From Gnetum montanum (Eukaryota; Streptophyta; Gnetopsida; Gnetales; Gnetaceae), in the NCBI GenBank assembly GCA_015680685.1, contig MNCI01004872.1, forward strand, positions 260,828 to 324,827: a stretch of 64,000 nucleotides of DNA, given 5' to 3'. The position numbers were made by a program, and so were the translations under genes. Shown one piece after another: positions 1 to 11,555 of this stretch (positions within the stretch are counted from its first letter, which is position 1; each line of letters opens with the position of its first letter). Under the pieces are notes generated by a model. That model worked only from the letters and a program-made list of their open reading frames with translations. It made no database searches and was not told the DNA's origin.

Positions 1-105
1 CCATATATATAGTTTTTAAGGATGCAATATCATGTACCCGATAGTGTGAACCTGATATCATGTCGGACTTAATATCAGGTACTCGATATCACAGCCTATT
101 GAAAT
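1..105 (-). promoter_or_regulatory. Internal GATATC-type array with TATA-like stretch in element H
   Basis: On the minus strand, several GATATC or near-GATATC palindromes (about positions 28-32, 54-60, 72-78 and 84-90) are followed by an ATATATATGG TATA-like run at 1-12. This is the layout found at the start of the LTRs of this family, but here it lies inside the element. The same block is in element B at 45421-45545. A promoter role is inferred from layout only. Confidence 0.4.
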
Positions 106-904
106 TAGGGTACTTGGAAAGATTGATTAATTTTTGAATTTCCAAGGCCAAAAATGAAGGATTTGAGGTTAATTTAAAAGGTCCAGGATAACATTAAAGA
201 GACCAGAAGGCACCAAAAGTATAATGAAGTGGGATTTGTCAATGAAATTCATGAATAGGATGACGAACAAGGACATGTAGTGGTGCCTAGGAACATTGGA
301 ATTTAGAATGATGATAAAGGGAAAGATGATTGTAGCTATGCAATGCATGGAGGATACAAAATGATGTGGTGATGTGTAAAAAGTGCAAATTATAAGAGTT
401 ACGCAAGTGGATCCTCCCTAGAGCAAGTTCCTACCCATGATGTCCTTACATAACCACACCTGAAATTTTCGTAGGCACTAAAAGGGTTAAATGTAATCCA
501 CACCAATTCCACAAAACACACACATGTAGATACCACCATGATGAGGTATGAATTCAATGCTACACAAGAGACGAGTCACAAATACATGAACAACAAGATG
601 AGGTGAATTGTATAAGGGATTGTAGAGATTGGGACATGAGGCAACTAACCTAGGGCACAATGAATCTTGAGTGTAGGATGTGATTAATGTGTCATTAGCT
701 TGTTACTCCAAAATCAAGATCAAGTCCATTCCTTCAATCAGTGACATTGCATTATTTCATTCAATGATGGATAACCATAAGAGTATCATGATAGCAAGGC
801 ATATGATCACTCCGTGTTTCGTGCAAGGGAGGAGTGATTTGGAATTTCTTTGCAACACATTGTCTTGATCTTTTTATTTCTTTTTATTTGGCTACTTTGG
901 CACA

Positions 905-939
<35 letters not shown>

Positions 940-1558
940 CTCTTTTATGCTTAATCCAGAGAAGCCACCTACCTTCAGGCATGGGTGTATGTATTTCCAG
1001 TGGGACCCCCTAGAATAGCATTGGGTTTCCTATTGAGTTCTTTCATTACTCTTACTCTCATTTTGCATTAGATCTACAAGGATCTTAGTAAAACTAGGCT
1101 ACATGATAGCACTTATAGATGTCACCAAAAGGAATCCACAAGTTCCCTTGATGTCACACCCTGGCCATTCCTTCTTAGTCCATAATTCTTTACTTTGGGC
1201 ATAATGATCACAAAATTACTTTAAGTTTTAATGATGTCAAGAATATCATCATACCTAGAGTAGAACCTCTTATTAATAAAATGGATGGATGGATGTTGTG
1301 GGTTCACTATCCAAATAATTAGTTACCTAAGACTTGATAGCATAGAACAACACCTCAACCAATGATTCACATGAGTGCTTTATTCATAGATGAGATTATC
1401 CATAAAAAAGTTAAAAAGAGAAAATAATAAATAAAAAGATGAAACAACAAATAAAAAGATAAAACAACAAATTAAAAAATGAAAAACCTAGAAAATAAAA
1501 AATTGTAAAATTAAAGAAAAGGAAAAACATTTATTAATTTTGTTTGTTAGAATGGGGA
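106..1558 (-). other. Noncoding 3' internal region of element H, with (TC)n microsatellite
   Basis: No reading frame is supported here. The stretch is alignable by eye with 45546-46980 of element B, including the short frame near 680-868 that has a counterpart at 46131-46412. That frame runs antisense to the element and I do not treat it as a gene. A TC microsatellite lies at about 909-938. Between about 1390 and 1530 the sequence is dominated by A-rich runs of AAATAAAAAGATGAAAC type. Confidence 0.7.
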
Positions 1559-3567
1559 ATATCCCCCATATCTAAACTTTTGATCATGGAAAGAATTAAT
1601 AAATGGAATAGTTGGATCCATACATTTTGGAAATATTGGGACCGGGTCATATCCAAGCCCTTGGGTGTCTTTTGATGTGGTGGTTGGATTGTACCCATAT
1701 TGAGGTTCACACACTTGATTAAAGTTGACATAGTGGGGCAAGTCATAAGATGTGGTTAATTGATGAGTTAACCCACTATGGTACCCTTGACCGTAAGATG
1801 GTATAAAAGGATCAATATGTCTCCCTATGTGGTTATATTCATTGGGCTACATGGTTGTTGGAGTATTGATTGATGGCCCTAATAAGGTAACATAAGGTGT
1901 TGGGTTCAAGGAGAAAGATGCACCATGATGTTAAACTTGTCCTGAGTGGGAGGATGTAGTGTTCTCAAAACTATATTGTCCCTTTCTACGTTCATGTCTA
2001 AAAAAGGGACACCTTTGATGTTGTGGAGGATTTCCACTGCGGTTGATAGTAGTGGCACAAGTAACATTTGTGGGTCGATGCTGTGGTGCAAATCCTTCTA
2101 GCAAAACTGGTGGTGATGTAGAAGGAGGTGAAGGATGAGAATATTAAGGGTGAGAAGAACTACAAGGAACATGAGGTGGTGATCTTGTGGGAGAGGACAT
2201 GGGTTGATAATACTTAGGAGAAAAAATAACAATGTGGTGAGATAGAGGATGTTGACCTAGTTGGGGAAACAAGATGCTGAATCTAATAAGCACTTGGGTT
2301 TAGATGGTATGAAGGGTATGACTAGTTTGAGGGTGGCCTTCCCCACAACTATAATTTTGGCCATTGTGATTGAACATAGTATTTCTGTATGAAATCTGGA
2401 TGTAACATTCCTCCCCAATGCTCATGTAGATGTGACAAGATCAGGCATTGACCTTTGGAATGAATGTATAGGCAAAGGTTACATCAATACATATGATTAG
2501 TAGTTGAGTTCTTATTCTCTTCAACCCTTCTTTCCAATTGTCTAGGGGTGTTCTATCATGCTTCTTGGTCCATCATGGTTCTACCTCTAATAATGTTGGC
2601 ATATTCTTCATATTTGTCATGTATCCATTCCATCATTGTATTGATCTTTGTCTTAATTTCATCTATTGATTGTAGTATTGGCAAAGATGATTCCACCTCC
2701 TTCAAGTGAGTTGATTTCTCCTCTTCATGTAATTTGAAATTTTGGTCATGTCAAGAGCTTTTAACATTCTCCCATCTAGCCATTTCTCCTTCTTCATTTG
2801 CTACCCACTTAAGAAGCTCTTGGAATTGATGGGTTTGTAGCTCATATAGTTGACCTGGGGCATATATCCATAGGGCCTCCCTTGTTTCGTTACAGAGTCC
2901 ATCTATGATGTTATACATTAGCCTTTCCTCGAAGAACCCATGGCCTGGGAAATTGTTTTAACAATGCATAATATCTTTCTAAGGCCATGTCCAAGGGTTC
3001 ATTTTGTGCTTGTTTCCATTCTTGGATTTGTTTCCTCAAGGCTGACACTCTTGCATAGGTTTGATATATTTCATTGAAGAGTTCTACCATTGTTGGCCAA
3101 CATCAAATTGATTTTGGTCATAAGGACTTGTACCATACTTTTGATTGGCCAACAAGTTTCTTAGGAAAGAGCTTAAGTTTTTGCCATCCATTATCAATAT
3201 TGTTCCATACATAGGTATCATGGAAGGCTTGTAGATGATGTTGTGGATCTAAATCATAGCCTCCTGAAAATTTGGAAAAGTTATTTAAATCAAGCCTGGG
3301 TAGACAACTTTCCTTACGATGCTTGTGAGATATTCAAACAGCCTCTTGTATATGCGTTAGGCTCTTATTAGCTTGTAGGGATTCATTGTCACTAGGTAGG
3401 TTATGAATTTATGAGTTGGGATGATGTTGTCTTCATTTATGTACATAGGAGACTCCTACATCAAATTGAGTACTCCAAACTTCGTCTTCATGATCATATA
3501 ATTCATTGGTTCTCCAATGAATTGACTTACTGGTCGTTGCATTATCATAGTCTTGTGAGAGAGACAT
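1559..3567 (-). pseudogene. gag: Decayed Ty3/gypsy gag, element H
   Basis: Capsid/nucleocapsid precursor of the LTR element, now non-functional. The start ATG at 3567-3565 opens MSLSQDYDN and is shared with element B. Downstream, in several frames, are the retrotransposon gag core (DLNNFSKFSGGYDLDPQHH, then NGWQKLKLFP, then MVELFNEIYQTYARVS) and a C-terminal part rich in Pro, Ser and His. The frame ends near a PPT-like motif at 1559-1576. Many in-frame stops and several indels break it. The best intact comparison is the homologous 202-codon stretch of element B (48885-48277). No protease follows, unlike elements A and C. Identification as gag is from core motifs and position after the primer site. 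Confidence 0.8.
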
Positions 3568-3683
3568 TGTTGTAAATTTTTGTGTGACTTATTTGAAATT
3601 AAGTTCTTTTTATAAGAGATATATCATGAATGCTTTGTTACAGCGATCTTGTATGATATAACTAATCTAAATAACTAGCATCA

Positions 3684-3702
3684 TCCTTGGCAACAGTGCC
3701 AA
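3684..3702 (-). other. Primer binding site, tRNA-Asp type
   Basis: Minus-strand sequence TTGGCACTGTTGCCAAGGA directly abuts the 5' LTR. It matches the 3' end of plant tRNA-Asp (complement TGGCGCCGTTGCCGGGGA, established for Athila-type elements) apart from a few differences, all transitions. It would prime minus-strand cDNA synthesis. Confidence 0.8.
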
Positions 3703-4536
3703 TGATGAGTGGCTAGGTACCCCTACACTCAACCATACGAATACAAGCGTTCATGCATGATTCAATCAAACTTTGCAGACAAGCTGCTTGTGCTATCTAG
3801 ATAGTTACACATTGATTGCAGTTTGCTATCTTCCCACCTGGACTAGTATCTACTTTGTCACGTATGGTTTATTCTAGAGTGAAGTGTATGATGTGGTCCT
3901 CAACTAGTGCTACTCCTAGAGACAATGGAAAATAACCTTGTTTTAAGCTAACAAGGAATGAGAAGAAAAATCTAAGCTAGCCTAAGTGTGATGAGCATCC
4001 ATCCTTAATCATCCATACACATCTTGGACCTTGTGTACTACTTAAACATTCCTAGATACGCTACTGGGATACCAAGTAGTCACACTTAAATGCTTGTGAT
4101 TAAGTCGTACTCATTCCGTGTTTAATAACAGGGATAGTAGATGTCGGTAAAGAGATATTAATTAAGAAAATAATAAATAAAAATAACAATTAAAAAATTA
4201 AAAATAAGTGAATGCTACAATGATGTAGTAATCTCAATCTTTATTGCTAATCATGTGTTTGTCCATGTACATCACACTCGAATAAAGGTTCCGTACAATT
4301 ACAATCATCACACTAGAGGCATGCATTGGGGAAAGATTTAAAATGAACTAAAAATGAACAAAAAGATTCTACTTCTACACTTACTAACTCCCCCTTCTCC
4401 TATGCACCCAAATATGTATTTATAGGCTTACACAAGAATCACAATATCGTGTATTTGATATCTTTATTCAAGGCGTGATATTGCATACCTGATATCGTAG
4501 ATCCGATATTGGAGCCTGATAAATCATGGTTCGTCA
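3703..4536 (-). repeat. 5' LTR of element H
   Basis: Plus-strand coordinates begin TGATGAGTGG next to the primer site and end at GGTTCGTCA. On the minus strand the LTR opens with GATATC-type palindromes (about 4440-4515) and a TATA-like CTATAAATAC (about 4416-4425). The left end, reading TACCCCTACACTCAACCATA, is nearly identical to the ends of the B and A LTRs. Its partner LTR lies outside the window. Confidence 0.85.
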
Positions 4537-5689
4537 CACCCCAACTGTCTCATTAGTTTCTTAAAGGTAGCACCTATAAAATGAGCTTTATTACTAAAAA
4601 TAAATTCCCTGAGTAAACCAATCCTGTTTACTAATGAATTGAATGGGATAAGTGAGATGACGATGAGGATTTAAAATTTTTCCTTGATTCTAAATAATTT
4701 TGAATTTTGAGTAACCATGAATAGATCATTACTTAACCAAAAGTTGTGGTCTATAGTACTATGGGTTGTGGTATTATAGCATAATTCATGATTATGATAG
4801 AAATATAAAGAATTAATTTTTGAGGATTCTACAAGTTGTGATGAAGATCAATGATAAAAAATCCAAATTGTTGAATATCACAAGTCAACCATGAATCATG
4901 GTGATAGATCATAAGTACACCATGAATTTTGATGAATTTGCCATATCTTGAATGTTTAACCTTGAGTTATATTTGTAATTTTAAATCAACCATGAATAAT
5001 GGTTGATATTACAAGTAGACTACAAGTTGTGGTAAAGTTACGGTACTTGAGCATAAGTAAATCATAAGTTGTGATCTTGGAAAATCTTAAAAGTTGGATA
5101 CCACAAGTTATGGTGAGGTTGTCATTTGAGAAACTTATAATACATGAGTTGACCATGAGCTGTAGTGAATTTTTTCTTCAAACATATCTTGATTTTTATG
5201 AATAAAAAATTATCAAACTTGGTGTCTTTGGATTCACCTTAAGGATTTCTTTAATTAAGAATCTTGGAAATTGTAATATATTTCTTTATATGATAGGAGA
5301 TTTGATAAAATTAAGCAAAACAATTTTAACTTTTGTTGCTATCTTTTGATAAGAGAAAGGGAGATGGAGAAAAAAAATGCTTGGCTCATTAGGATGTAGA
5401 TGTTGACAAAATACCTATGAATCTGGATAGGGATGGAATTGGATAAGATAGAAAGTAATGTAAATAAGAAATTAGAGTTTAGGAAGTTAAAGAGAAATTC
5501 AAGAGAACAAATTTACATCAATCATTTCTTACTTAAAAATTAGTCATGTACATAAATGTGTGGCCATCAAATTTATAGAAAAGATTAAAGTTTGTTTTTA
5601 TGATTTTCAATATATGGCATTGTATCCATGAAATATTATGAATCATGATGTATATTTTCTATTATTATGATACCCTCCCTAATTAGCAT
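4537..5689. other. Noncoding flank of copia relic D with a degenerate short-motif repeat
   Basis: No gene is visible. Between about 4735 and 5170 two short motifs recur in diverged form: ACAAGTTGTGGT-like (about 4739, 4764, 4830, 5020, 5066, 5103) and ACCATGAATNATGGT-like (about 4888, 4919, 4988, 5153). The spacing is irregular, roughly 25-80 bases. This may be the decayed 3' end or LTR of element D, or an old minisatellite. Confidence 0.4.
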
Positions 5690-6954
5690 TTGAATAGGCA
5701 TGAAATTATCCCCTTTTTTTGGTATAGATGAGTCCATTATCTTTTATGTCTTTATATCTCAAAACATGTATGCAAGCATTGAGATGGACTTGCCTTGGTT
5801 CTTTCACAAATCATGATAGGTAGGAGATAGTAAATTTAAGATTTAATCTTGTGTAGCATAGAAATTTAAGAGCTCCTATTATGCTTCTATATTAAGTTGC
5901 ATCCATAGAAGGTGTACTACCCTTATACTTAAGCTTTATATTGTGAGAAAGTAGAGATATTCTAAATATTTCTTTTGCTAATTTTGCTTTTTGTAGCATG
6001 GACAAAGCATATTTGGTTTGATGACTTTTGATTATCTTGATCAACTTGAATTTCCAAAACGTATGTTAATTCTTCTAAGTCATTCATCTGAAATTTTCTC
6101 TTCATATCAAGCTAGTATTCTTCTATTAGTTTTTTGTATATGGATGTGTAGATAAGATTGTTCACATATACAGATGTTATGATGAAATCTTTGTTATTAT
6201 GTTTGTAATAGAAGGTATGATTAAATATACAAGATGAATACCATATTTTCAGAAAATAATCATTGATACTAACAAACCATGCTATCTGAGCTTACTTTAA
6301 TTCATACAATGTTTTATTTAGTTTACATATCTTATATTCTTTTTCTTTGATGACATATCCTTTAGGTTAGTAGACATAGATCTATTCATTAAAGTTTCCA
6401 TTGAGGAAGGTTGAGTTCACATCCATTTGATGAAGTTTAAGATACTGATGGGTAACTATCGAAAGGATGAGTTTGACTATTTCAAACCTTACCACTAGAA
6501 TAAATATCTCCTCATAGTCTATATGTTTCTTCTACCTAAATCCTTTAGCTATAAGTCTTACTTCTTTCTTAATGATCTCTCCTTTTTTGTTGGATTTAGT
6601 TGTGTAGAACTATTTGCAATATATGACTTTATTTCCTTTGGGTTTGTCTACTAGCTCCCAAGTTTAATTTTTTTTATCATTACTTCATATTCCTTATGCA
6701 TATCTTTTCTTCATTCTTTAATTTTTAGAACTTCTTCTACATTTTTAGGTTTTGAGATAGGGCTAAGAATGTAAAGTTGCTAATAGCACTAGATCTTGTT
6801 GTTCTCCTCTAAAAGTTTGTATTTAGAATTTGAGTTTAAGGGAAATTCCTTTGTATCCAAGGTTTTAGATTGAGTTGAGTGTCCATCCTTTGATTACCTT
6901 GTTGAAATTTTGTTGTGCCAAATTCATATTCTAGAAAAATAACATCTCTTGATG
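5690..6954 (-). pseudogene. pol: Decayed Ty1/copia reverse transcriptase (element D, 3' half)
   Basis: The minus strand translates, with stops and shifts, into copia RT in the right order: the integrase-RT linker SRDVIFLE near 6940, KKEVRLIAKGF and DYEEIF around 6500-6580, LHQMDVNSTFLNG around 6430, LYELK, then SVYVNNLI. The last is the catalytic YVDD box with both aspartates changed to Asn (6157-6168). EMKRKFQMNDLEELTYVLEIQVD-type sequence of the palm/thumb follows to about 6000. It is dead by many stops and by loss of the catalytic Asp pair. The integrase half lies at 14734-15600, displaced by insertion of element A. Confidence 0.85.
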
Positions 6955-6959
6955 AATAT
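6955..6959. repeat. Target-site duplication AATAT, left copy (element A)
   Basis: AATAT immediately precedes the 5' LTR of A and is repeated exactly at 14729-14733 after its 3' LTR. Both copies sit inside the copia integrase-RT linker of element D, so A is a real insertion into D. Confidence 0.9.
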
Positions 6960-7784
6960 TAATGGGATGTAATATTGCATGGGCCACGATATCGCATCCC
7001 ATGTGATATTGCATCGTCCCCTGTGATATCGCGTACGCGATATCGCTGTACGTCACCAAGTCTATAAATAAGAGGTAGCTCTCCCTTGTTTCTAATTCTA
7101 GGCCTAGACTATAGTGAAACTTTGGTAGTTTTTCCCCTTAAAAGATAGATTAATTTCCATGTGCCCACATTAGGAACTCCAGAGTGAACGGATCTTTATT
7201 CGAGCAGACATTGTACCTGAACACAACTTTGTGTACGATAATAAAGAAAAGCTTCTTGGATAAACCTTGCAGTGCATGGAATAGGCTAATTATGATTTTA
7301 TTTACTGTTATTTATTATTATTTATTTAAATTTTTTATTAGTTATTAATTCTCTCTTAATCCTTCTCTCCTAGTTAAGTGCCTCACTATGACCACTTCAA
7401 GCACGTGCGTTACACTTGGTGATCTTAGCAACGACTAGCATTTGGTAACCAAGGTTGCATCGGTTCAGGGTGTGAAGGGTAAGTGGGAACGGATGCTGAC
7501 GCTAGGTTAATTAATGCTTAGTTAGTTAGTTAGAGTAATTAGTCTCTTCACCCTTCAACTCAATAGCATAGGAGATAAAACATAAAAAGATATAAAAATC
7601 ATATACCTCGGACTTACTTAACCATACACCATGACAACTACAAGTAAGTCTAGGAAGACAATGAATAATTAACCTTAAGGATTCCATGAGGCGTGTAGGC
7701 ACTTAGTCTGTGGAGTTCAACCGGATCATGTGTGCTACACTCGTATTCATATGGTTAAGTATAGGGGTACCTCACCACTCATCA
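6960..7784 (+). repeat. 5' LTR of element A
   Basis: Starts TAATGGGATG (TGATGGGACG in the 3' copy) and ends CCACTCATCA. It contains GATATC-type palindromes at about 6975-7050, a TATA box at 7063-7070, an AATAAA signal near 7239, and the conserved end GGGGTACCTCACCACTCATCA-like block. It differs visibly from the 3' LTR by scattered transitions, showing age. Confidence 0.92.
7063..7070 (+). promoter_or_regulatory. TATA box of the element A 5' LTR
   Basis: TATAAATA follows the palindrome array by about 15-20 bases. The same box is in the 3' LTR (about 13999-14012) and in the LTRs of C (about 28914 and 37992). It is the expected core promoter for the genomic RNA. Confidence 0.75.
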
Positions 7785-7804
7785 TTGGTGCTATTGTCGG
7801 GGAC
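7785..7804 (+). other. Primer binding site, tRNA-Asp type
   Basis: TTGGTGCTATTGTCGGGGAC abuts the 5' LTR. It equals the tRNA-Asp complement TGGCGCCGTTGCCGGGGAC apart from C-to-T or G-to-A transitions. Confidence 0.85.
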
Positions 7805-7926
7805 TAAGTGTTTGTGCACTAAGTAGAACATAGGAGATCACTCACATCGTTGGGAGCATAAACAAACCCTTAGAGTTAATTAAACAAAAAATTATATAAT
7901 GGTAAATAGCACACCGACAAGACACG

Positions 7927-10428
7927 ATGTCTTCTTCTTCTTCTCACACAAGCATTACACCACCTAGGGATAATACAAGAAATAGTCGGTGGCCTAGAAC
8001 ACATAACCAAAATCTGCCAACTCCTCAACAATACCAAGTGGTATATACTCATCCCAATGAGTACATACTAGAATTTACCTTTATCCTCCATCAAGATGAA
8101 CAGCTGTGATGGAGAGACTTGCAAGGTAACATAGTGTTACCTCCAGATCGATCAATCCCAAACATGATTCTTCATGCTCTTGCACAAATAGGCATGACAG
8201 AATTATATGCTGAATATGTTGCAGGAAATTATGACATAAGGGATTACCATCCCACAATAGTGCAATGTCTAAGGGACTCACGGCAGTAGAGCCATCATAC
8301 ATTTTTGAAGGGAAAATGGGTCCTACACGTTCTAAGTGAAATCGGAGATGGTGAACTCATTATAACGGGTTCTCTATCCAAAAATGTTTCCCCTCCTAAT
8401 GATGGTGAGGAGGTAAGGTATCAGAACCTACGATCCATGATACAAAACCCTAGTTCTGATCCCCTTGAGCACCAACTATTCACTGAGGGAACAACAACAC
8501 ATGACAAGGACAGGCAGTTAAATTGTCATCACGATCGGGGCTGTAGCAGCTGAAGAGAAGGTAAGAAACATTGTCATGGCAATGGTTCTCTTTCCTCTTC
8601 CCCTTCATCACATCACTCACCCTCTCCTTCCACATCTGGGTGCAGCCATCAAGAGCATAATGGTGAGGATATAGGTAGGAAAAATGAGAGACCTCGATGA
8701 GAGAGTCGAGAGAGAGGACAAGGGCATGAACGAAGGAAAAGTAGGGAACAACATAGACATCACATGCGTCATAAAAGAGATGATCATGATGAGCCCCTAC
8801 TTGCAACCTGAAGTATGATAGACATCATGGAGGCAGTGAGAATACCAACAAGGCATCAAAGGGACAACTAGATCGAGCGCTTAGACATGAACAATATCCC
8901 ATGTTTTAAAGAGGGATATAATGCTGATCCACAACATCATTTATAGGCATTCCATGATGTCTGCGCCTTGCAAAACATAGAAAACAAGTGGCAGAAACTA
9001 AAGTTATTTCCCAGGACACTCATTAAGGAAGCAGAGAGTTAGTACCAGTCCTTAGAGCCAAAAACCATTAGGAGGTGGAGTACGATGTTAGAATTGTTCA
9101 ACGATAAATATCAAATGTACTCCAGAGTGTCTAACTTGAGTAAACAGATCCAAGGATGGAAACAAGATAATCATGAACCCTTGGATGCTACCATGGGTCG
9201 ATACTACGCATTGCTACATCGTTGCCTGGGCCATGGTTATGCACAATGGGACTAGCTTCGCCACATCATAGATTGCCTAAGGTATGAGACTAGAAGTACC
9301 CTTGGGACTTATGCCCAAGGGAGACTATCAGAACTTAGAGCCCATGAAATTCATCTATTGTTGGAGCAAGTAGCCAAAGAAGAAGGGGAACTATGAAAAA
9401 AAGAGAGCGTGGAAGAATACAACCATGATCCTTTCCTTTGAAAGAAGGGAGTGAGATTTTGCAATGAAGAGGATGAGTCACCACTCGAAGAGTTGGTGAA
9501 CAAAAAAACCTTGCCGATTCAAAAGCTAACAATAGAAGTATCAGCTAAGGTGGATCAATTGTGGGATTCCTTAGACTCGAGACTTGAAATTGTCTTGAAA
9601 ATCATAGAGGAGTCTAAGGTGGAATGAGGTAGTAACAAAGATAAGAACAAGAGGAGAGATTCAGGCCTTGCACATAACAAGGGTAAGGGGAAAATAACTA
9701 TCTTCGATGAGGTTGTGGACTCAGACATAGATGATGACGGCAGATGTGAGATCTGCTAATATGACCATCCTAAGGGATGTTTTCTAATCATCTCACATCT
9801 ACAAGAGTCTAGGGTGTATGCACTCAACCTGAGACTTAATAAATGGAAAACACCCCGAAGGTTACCTTATCCCCAAGGTAACCCAAGACAGTTCCACCAA
9901 CCGTTAACATATTATCCAAGTGGAACTCTGCCACAACCCATTGGGCAACATCAGCAGTGGCAACATCCACAGTCGTGGGGGATACCATCACTGAGACAAC
10001 AATACCCTTACCATCAACCTGATCCTTATGGCTATTATGTGTAGTAGCTAATCTCTCCAAGTGACTCTATGGGTCACATAACTTCCCAACATTACTACCA
10101 AGTTCAGGAGTACTTTAGAAGGACTCCTTCTCCTCCAGGAGACACCCCACATACCTACCATCCTCCAACTCCATTCACACCTCTTCCACCTGTAGTTCAC
10201 ATACCTCCTGCTCCAACAACGCAAGGGGAACTCCTCACTCAACCACAGAAACATAATGCTACGAGAGCTGTAAAAATTCAACCTACTGCTAGTTCTGACA
10301 ACTGTAAAAAGAGAAGAACTTTCTTCAAAACCAAAAGCCCAGACAAGCTCTCACAACAACAAGAGGTTGAGTCTATGTATGCTCCTCCAACAAACAAAAC
10401 TTTGGGGACCCCTTCAATCCAACAATAG
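7927..10428 (+). pseudogene. gag: Decayed Ty3/gypsy gag, element A
   Basis: The start ATG at 7927 opens MSSSSSHTS, matching C at 29771. Every open stretch from 7927 to 11277 lies in one frame, so decay here is by stop codons rather than net frameshift. Order: Ser-rich N-terminus; HPNEYILEFTFILHQDE; an Arg/His-rich linker; gag core with MNNIPCFKEGYNADPQHH and NKWQKLKLFP around 8890-9010; LFNDKYQMYSRVSNL; LEQVAKEEGEL; a CEIC-x-YDHPKGC cysteine motif near 9750 (nucleic-acid binding); then a Pro/Gln/Tyr-rich tail. In-frame stops include 8107, 8287, 8551, 9040 and 9394. The stops at 8287, 9040 and 9394 have counterparts in element C. Not functional as it stands. Confidence 0.88.
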
Positions 10429-10557
10429 AGCTTAACTCATACAGTTATGTTAATGCATACCATTACTAATTGGATCAAGATAAGTCACCTTCCCAGGAAA
10501 CTCTTTGATCCTAGAAGCCCCTTAATCTATCTACAAATTGCTAGGAGCGAACCACAT

Positions 10558-11055
10558 AAGGCTCTTCTTGACTCAGGTTCTAGAGTTAACTTAATCTCAT
10601 GAGAAATGTATCAAGCCTGGAACCTACCCCAATTTAAGAAGAGCAATATCCAACTAGAGCTGGCTAATCAGTCCATCACCATTCCCTGGGGATTGGTGGA
10701 GGACATAGTTACCACTATGTGTGGTTGGTCATACCCAGCTGATTTCCTGGTGATAGAAGTTAACAACAATAATGGGGCCTTCCCAATTATAATGGGAAGG
10801 CCATGGCTCAGTAAAATAGATGCGTACCTAGGGATCCACGATCTTTCCTTGGAGATATCGAAGATAAACATTTATGGAAAGATCAAGAAGAATAAATTTC
10901 CGTGCATCATATATAGTGACTCAGAGGGTGATGACATGGAAGAATGCTCAGCATCTCTTCCATGTAACCAGTGTGCCCAAGAAACACAAATTCAAAGGTG
11001 CTTCTATGTAGCAACCACACAAGTAGTAGACACCCCGTGGTTGATAACTAAATGA
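10558..11055 (+). pseudogene. pol: Retroviral-type aspartic protease, element A
   Basis: Fused in frame behind gag. The catalytic loop reads LLDSGSRVNLIS (about 10567-10600), keeping the D-S-G triad, followed by a stop and then an open stretch from 10606. Family landmarks are ELANQSITIPWGLVEDI (flap side), FLVIEV and FPIIMGRPWLSKIDA (the hydrophobic-GR-PWL motif of Ty3 proteases). The protease would cut the gag-pol precursor. It is one stop away from an open domain, much better preserved than the deleted rest of pol. Element C has the same domain with the catalytic Asp changed (LNLGSDV). Confidence 0.85.
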
Positions 11056-11244
11056 AAGAGCAACTGATCAACATGCATGGAACAAACTGGGGGAACAACT
11101 CATGCCAACAACGAAGGCATAGACACATTGGAATATGAGCATCACCAACTTCCACCCCTTAATCTAAGAACATCAATGGGGAGAAGTTTGGCAGTTTTAC
11201 GAAATTCAAATAGGCACTCATTATTTCAGATCTCTCCCTTTCCA

Positions 11245-11264
11245 TTCAGTCATGGGGGAGATGG
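11245..11264 (+). other. PPT-like motif 1 of element A
   Basis: TCAGTCATGGGGGAGATGGC-type block just after the pol deletion joint, identical in core to C at 35967-35985 and similar to the true PPT at 13872-13889. Not next to an LTR, so its role is uncertain. Confidence 0.55.
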
Positions 11265-11295
11265 CCACCTATGCTGATCATTAGAGGCCCTCAGT

Positions 11296-11555
11296 TCTTT
11301 TTAGTTTTTGTTTTACACATTTTTGTTTTACACTATTTTGTTTTACACTATTTTGTTTTACACGTTTTTGTTTTACACATTTTTGTTTTACAATTTTTAG
11401 TTTTACATGTTTTTGTTTTACACATTTTTGTTTTACAAGTTTTTGTTTTACACATTTTTGTTTTACACATTTTTGTCTTATACATTTTTGTTTTACAGTT
11501 TTTGTTTTACATATTTTTATTTTACAGTTTTTTTTTTACACATTTTTTTTTTACA
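11296..11555 (+). repeat. Minisatellite of TTTTGTTTTACACAT-type units
   Basis: About a dozen or more units of 15-17 bases (TTTTTGTTTTACACAT and variants) run head to tail directly after PPT-like motif 1. Element C has only two or three such units at the matching place (36026-36075), so the array expanded in the A lineage. The frames of 119 and 71 codons across it are by-products of the repeat period, not genes. Confidence 0.85.

Larger units (their letters stand above)
1..4536 (-). mobile_element. Partial Ty3/gypsy LTR retrotransposon H (gag-bearing, left end outside window)
   Basis: Minus-strand element truncated by the window start. Read on the minus strand, the order is 5' LTR (4536-3703), tRNA-Asp-type primer site, short leader, decayed gag (3567-about 1559), a PPT-like motif, then a noncoding stretch to position 1. 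That stretch matches element B from about 45421 to 46980, so H and B are the same type. Protease, RT, RNase H and integrase are absent between gag and the PPT-like motif. The second reading frame seen in B would lie to the left of this window. Its TSD cannot be checked because the 3' LTR is outside; the five bases after its 5' LTR are CACAC. Confidence 0.85.

Noticed and set aside
680-868. Short plus frame with a similar copy at 46131-46412
   Set aside because: The likeness is explained by H and B being copies of one element; the frame is antisense to the element, and stops and lengths differ.
7021-7050. GATATC array read as a phosphate-response site (GNATATNC)
   Set aside because: Flanking bases mostly do not meet the GNATATNC pattern, so no specific factor is claimed.
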